Assembly (NCBI GenBank): GCA_001916065.1
Contig: MNRS01000016.1
Coordinates: forward strand, 1 to 64,000
Source: Clostridium sp. 28_17
GTDB taxonomy: Bacteria > Bacillota > Clostridia > TANB77 > CAG-508
Direction of reading: 5' to 3'
DNA length: 64,000 nucleotides
The translations under genes were made by a program, and so were the position numbers. Below, one piece after another: positions 60,941 through 64,000 of this stretch (positions are counted from its first letter, which is position 1; each line of letters starts with the position of its first letter). Below the pieces are notes generated by a model, which was not told where the DNA came from, did no database searches, and saw only the letters and a list, made by a program, of their open reading frames with translations.

Positions 60941-61762
60941 ATGAAAAATAATTATAATCAAAAAAATAATAAAAAAATTCAAAAAGAAAATTATGAAAAA
61001 AAAGAAGAAAAAAATTATGATGACCAAGTAGAAGGAAGAAATTCAGTATTAGAACTATTAGAAAGTGGAAAAGATATTAACAAAATATTTATAGCAAAAG
61101 GAGAAAGACATGGCTCAATCAACAAAATAATAGCAATAGCAAAAGAAAAAGGAATAATAATAGTAGAAAAAGACAAAAGACAAATGGACGAAATGGCGCA
61201 AAATCAAAATTATCAAGGTGTCATTGCAATAGTACCACCATTTGAATATTGTGAAATTGAAGACATCATAGATTACGCAAAAGAAAAAAATGAAGACCCA
61301 TTTGTACTAATTTTAGACGGAATAGAAGACCCACACAATTTGGGTTCAATAATAAGAACAGCAGAAACTGCCGGAGTTCATGGAGTTATAATACCTAAAA
61401 GAAGAGCAGCAGCAGTAAATAGTACAGTAAATAAAACATCAGCTGGAGCAGTAGAACATATGCATATTGCTAGAGTTACAAATATATCAGATGCAATTCA
61501 AAAATTAAAAGATGCCGGTCTATGGATATGTGGAACAGACATAAATACAGAAAAATATTATTATGATCAAGATTTAACAGGACCATTGGGCATTGTTATA
61601 GGAAATGAAGGAAGTGGAATGAGTGACAAAGTAAGAAAAAATTGTGACTTTTTAGTAAAAATTCCAATGAAAGGAAAAGTAACATCATTAAATGCCTCAG
61701 TATCAACAGGTATAGTAATATATGAAGCAGTTGAACAAAAATTAAGAAAAAGTATTGATTAA
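60941..61762 (+). CDS. rlmB: 23S rRNA (guanosine-2'-O-)-methyltransferase RlmB-like (SPOUT family)
   Basis: The 273-residue protein starts with a disordered Lys/Asn/Glu-rich head (1-26), then the L30e-like substrate domain (EGRNSVLELLESGKDINKIF) and the SPOUT domain with knot motifs ILDGIEDPHNLGSIIRTAE, GIVIGNEGSGMSD and IPMKGKVTSLNASVSTGI. It uses S-adenosylmethionine. RlmB acts at G2251 in E. coli; other sites are possible for this clade. AGAGGTAG precedes ATG 60941. Confidence 0.9.
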   Translation: MKNNYNQKNNKKIQKENYEKKEEKNYDDQVEGRNSVLELLESGKDINKIFIAKGERHGSINKIIAIAKEKGIIIVEKDKRQMDEMAQNQNYQGVIAIVPPFEYCEIEDIIDYAKEKNEDPFVLILDGIEDPHNLGSIIRTAETAGVHGVIIPKRRAAAVNSTVNKTSAGAVEHMHIARVTNISDAIQKLKDAGLWICGTDINTEKYYYDQDLTGPLGIVIGNEGSGMSDKVRKNCDFLVKIPMKGKVTSLNASVSTGIVIYEAVEQKLRKSID

Positions 61763-61820
61763 AAAAATAAAAAAATATATAATTGAAATGTACTTAAGAA
61801 TAAAATAGGAGGTAAAAAAT

Positions 61821-63680
61821 ATGATGGCAAGAAAGAAAAGAATAGCAATATTATCAGCATCAATTGCTTTAACTGTCTTAATAATAATAGGAATTTTAAT
61901 AGTTTTATATCTAAAAACAGATGCTTTTAAAACTAAAGAGACTTTATTTGCAAAATATATGTTACAAAACTTTGATGTTTTAGAAATACTAAAAGAAGAT
62001 GATAATACAGAAATAGAAAATATGCTATCAGAAAATAAATATACTACTAATTTAGAAGGGAAAATTGAGTACACTGAAAATAAAGGAACTAGTAGTGAAA
62101 GTAAAAATAGTGGTGTAAACAATGTGAAAATACAGGCAAAAGGAAATGTGGATAAAACAAACAACTATAAATATTATGACATATCAGTTGTAAATAGTAA
62201 TGAAAATAGTAATGAAAAGTTAGCTGGATTAGAATATTTACAACAAGATGATACATATGGAATAAGATTGAATGACATACAGCAATTTGTTACTACAAAG
62301 GGTGATGACAGTAAAACACAAATGCAATCTTTGGATGAGTTGATACAAAAAATAGATGTAAAATCTATATTAGAGTTTACAGATGAAGAAAAGCAAACTC
62401 TTGCAAATACTTATGTTGGAATAATACAAAACAATATATCTAAAGATAAATATCATAAACAATCAAATTCTTTAATAACAGTAAATGAAAAAGATGTACA
62501 AACAAATGCATATTATGTTAGTGTTACATTAGAAGAATTTAATAACTTGTATATAAAAATGTTGGAACAATTATCAAAGGATGAAATTATTTTATCAAAA
62601 ATAGATAAAATAGAATCAAAAATAAAAGAAAATAACTCTGATTATTCTGGAAATTTAAAAGATGATTTTACTCAAAAAATAAATGATAAAATTAAAAATA
62701 TCGAAGATAATAATATCGGAAATGATGAGGTAAAAATAACAGTTTATGAAAATAAAATGAAAACAGTAAGAACATCTATAGAAAAAGGAACTCAAAAAAT
62801 AACTTTGGATTTTTATAATGGTTCATCTGCAAAATTAACAACATCAGAAGTAAAAGATGTTACAATAGAACAATTTATAAAAATAGAAAAACAAAATAAT
62901 CAAACACAAAATAATACTGTTGTAGAATATAAAAGTACTCAAGATAATGCAGTGAAATTAGATATTAATTTAAATATTGAACAAACAGTTCAAAGTGATG
63001 ATATTGATAAAGAAATAAAATTTGAAATGTCAAATGATAAGACAGATGCAATTGCAAAAATATCAAATAAAATAAATATTGTACAGGAATTTGATAATCA
63101 GGTTACTCTTGAAAAAGATGTTGTGGACATGGATAAACTGACTGAAGAACAGTCAAATGCAATAAATAATGTATTAAAAAACAATGCACAAAAACAAATT
63201 TCTAATATATTATCGGTGGCAAGTGTAAATGATTATGTTAAAATTTTACAAAATTTGGGTCTTGCAAGTAAGGATACGATAAAATTACCTAGTGAAGGCG
63301 AAATAACAGATACTGAAAGAAAGAGATTTAATTCGCAATTTGAATTTTTTGCAAGTGAAAATTTGACTGCAGATAATATTAAGGAATTACTTAATACAAC
63401 TGAGGGTAATTTTGAGGATATGAAGGTTTTGTTAAAAACTGGTGAAGTTCAAGATTTAGATATTGACAAATTAAATTCTCAAAAAGATGGAGATGAATAT
63501 AAAAAGAATATTTCAGAAATTGTTTTCTATATAAAAAGAAATTCTAATAATGAAGAAAAGACAAAACTTGCTGAACAGTATTTGGAAAAAAATAAAAATG
63601 ATAAGTATACTGTATCTATTCAATATGATAGTGATGGTTTGGTTAGGCTTATTAGAGCAAAGATTCAAGAAGATAAATAA
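61821..63680 (+). CDS. Membrane-anchored extracytoplasmic protein of unknown family (619 aa)
   Basis: I do not recognise it. A basic start MMARKKR is followed by a single hydrophobic helix (about 8-31, ending VLYLK) and nearly 590 hydrophilic residues rich in Asn, Lys, Asp and Glu, likely outside the cell. The body has repeated beta-type segments such as NNVKIQAKGNVDKTNNYKYY and KLDINLNIEQTVQSDD and helical stretches such as SKIDKIESKIKENNSDYSGN. No catalytic motif is visible. GGAGG precedes ATG 61821 (a second ATG is at 61824). It has its own terminator; relation to rlmB is only positional. Confidence 0.75.
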   Translation: MMARKKRIAILSASIALTVLIIIGILIVLYLKTDAFKTKETLFAKYMLQNFDVLEILKEDDNTEIENMLSENKYTTNLEGKIEYTENKGTSSESKNSGVNNVKIQAKGNVDKTNNYKYYDISVVNSNENSNEKLAGLEYLQQDDTYGIRLNDIQQFVTTKGDDSKTQMQSLDELIQKIDVKSILEFTDEEKQTLANTYVGIIQNNISKDKYHKQSNSLITVNEKDVQTNAYYVSVTLEEFNNLYIKMLEQLSKDEIILSKIDKIESKIKENNSDYSGNLKDDFTQKINDKIKNIEDNNIGNDEVKITVYENKMKTVRTSIEKGTQKITLDFYNGSSAKLTTSEVKDVTIEQFIKIEKQNNQTQNNTVVEYKSTQDNAVKLDINLNIEQTVQSDDIDKEIKFEMSNDKTDAIAKISNKINIVQEFDNQVTLEKDVVDMDKLTEEQSNAINNVLKNNAQKQISNILSVASVNDYVKILQNLGLASKDTIKLPSEGEITDTERKRFNSQFEFFASENLTADNIKELLNTTEGNFEDMKVLLKTGEVQDLDIDKLNSQKDGDEYKKNISEIVFYIKRNSNNEEKTKLAEQYLEKNKNDKYTVSIQYDSDGLVRLIRAKIQEDK

Positions 63681-63696
63681 TTTGTTTATATTATGG

Positions 63697-63724
63697 GGAT
63701 TACGAAAGTAGTCTCTTTTTTTAT
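63697..63724 (+). terminator. Terminator with GAAA tetraloop after the last gene
   Basis: GGGATTAC-GAAA-GTAGTCTC pairs over 8 bp, including two G-T pairs, and is followed by TTTTTTTATC. The rest of 63681-64000 holds only a promoter (63850) and AT-rich sequence. Confidence 0.85.
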
Positions 63725-63849
63725 CTTCTACAGAAAGTTTTATAATAAAAATAAAATTTTTTTGAGCAAAATTTGTGACAAAAATATTGAAGAATAAAGG
63801 GTTTTACGAAGATGGAAAAAAATACCATAAAATTATTTTGGAAAAAGTA

Positions 63850-63878
63850 TTGACTTTAATAAAAAATGGTGGTAAACT
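63850..63878 (+). promoter_or_regulatory. Promoter leading out of the window
   Basis: TTGACT (63850-63855), 17-bp spacer, TAAACT (63873-63878) preceded by TGG. Shortly after, TTCAC (63889-63893) and GTGAA (63906-63910) form an inverted repeat that could be an operator. A second TTGACA follows at 63899. The gene it serves lies beyond base 64000. Confidence 0.5.
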
Positions 63879-64000
63879 AATGCCTAGTTCACGAGGTTTG
63901 ACAAGTGAATTAAACATAAAAACAATATGATTTTTTAATGCCAATTTTATTTGAAAAATTAATAAAAAAATTTTTTGAAAAAATTTTAAAAAAAGTGTTG

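Noticed and set aside
1..64000. tRNA, rRNA, transposase or integrase genes
   Set aside because: I saw no rRNA segment, tRNA-like T-loop clusters or DDE/HUH/integrase motifs in the translated frames. A covariance search was not possible.

Overview
The window is AT-rich (by eye about 28-30 % G+C) and carries single-copy bacterial housekeeping genes of Firmicutes type: PolC-type replicative polymerase, RNase J, HrcA/CIRCE heat-shock control, DltA/DltC, a sortase and VanW. The germination protease Gpr and the sporulation protein YtxC point to an endospore-forming or recently endospore-forming member of the Clostridia, probably an uncultured gut-type lineage. Arg is almost always AGA, Gly GGA and Thr ACA. 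Nearly all genes lie on the + strand, so + is probably the leading strand throughout. I see no tRNA, rRNA, CRISPR array or transposase gene.

Layout. 1-3.2 kb: 3' part of a very repetitive secreted or surface protein, broken by a frameshift. 3.3-4.1 kb: a DUF4160/DUF2442 pair behind a promoter with a 10-bp inverted repeat. 4.2-9.2 kb: gpr, then on the minus strand ytxC, a GH57 branching enzyme, a histone-H1-like DUF4912 protein and a small unknown gene. 9.3-11.2 kb: rpsB (frameshifted) and tsf. 11.4-16.9 kb: an envelope cluster of vanW, dltA, dltC, a Wzy/ligase-like protein, a CDATS-repeat membrane protein and a TraX-like acyltransferase, with no DltB or DltD. 17-24.6 kb: RNase J, gltX, DUF951, engB, serS and small genes. 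24.8-30.2 kb: a CaCA exchanger, an AAA/DUF4143 ATPase behind a four-copy 23-bp operator array, and two prepilin-like proteins with C-type-lectin/FGE folds whose C-termini look like diversified regions. 30.2-35.3 kb: hrcA-grpE-dnaK-dnaJ with two CIRCE-like operators. 35.4-45.5 kb: an XRE regulator, a compact alaS, a HIT protein, a sortase, recJ (frameshifted), rel, a metallo-hydrolase and hisS. 45.6-57.8 kb: the translation/isoprenoid/envelope run pyrH-frr-ispA-uppS-cdsA-rseP (frameshifted)-DUF5050-polC-DUF1294. 57.8-63.7 kb: a DnaA-box cluster, a rhodanese, a broken small gene, lepA, rlmB and an unknown membrane-anchored protein.

Two things stand out. First, an interspersed short-repeat family sits in gene gaps. 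Its members are 27 bp (some 32 bp) imperfect palindromes with interchangeable self-complementary arms around a fixed GGGAC core, often in head-to-head pairs and apparently used as terminators. Second, the twin prepilin/FGE genes share a 128-bp almost identical 5' module, while their 3' ends are rich in NNY codons unlike the rest of the genome, as in targets of diversity-generating retroelements. No reverse transcriptase or template repeat lies in the window.

Five reading-frame breaks, three of them in normally conserved genes (rpsB, recJ, rseP), suggest local assembly or consensus errors, and the affected genes should be read with that in mind.
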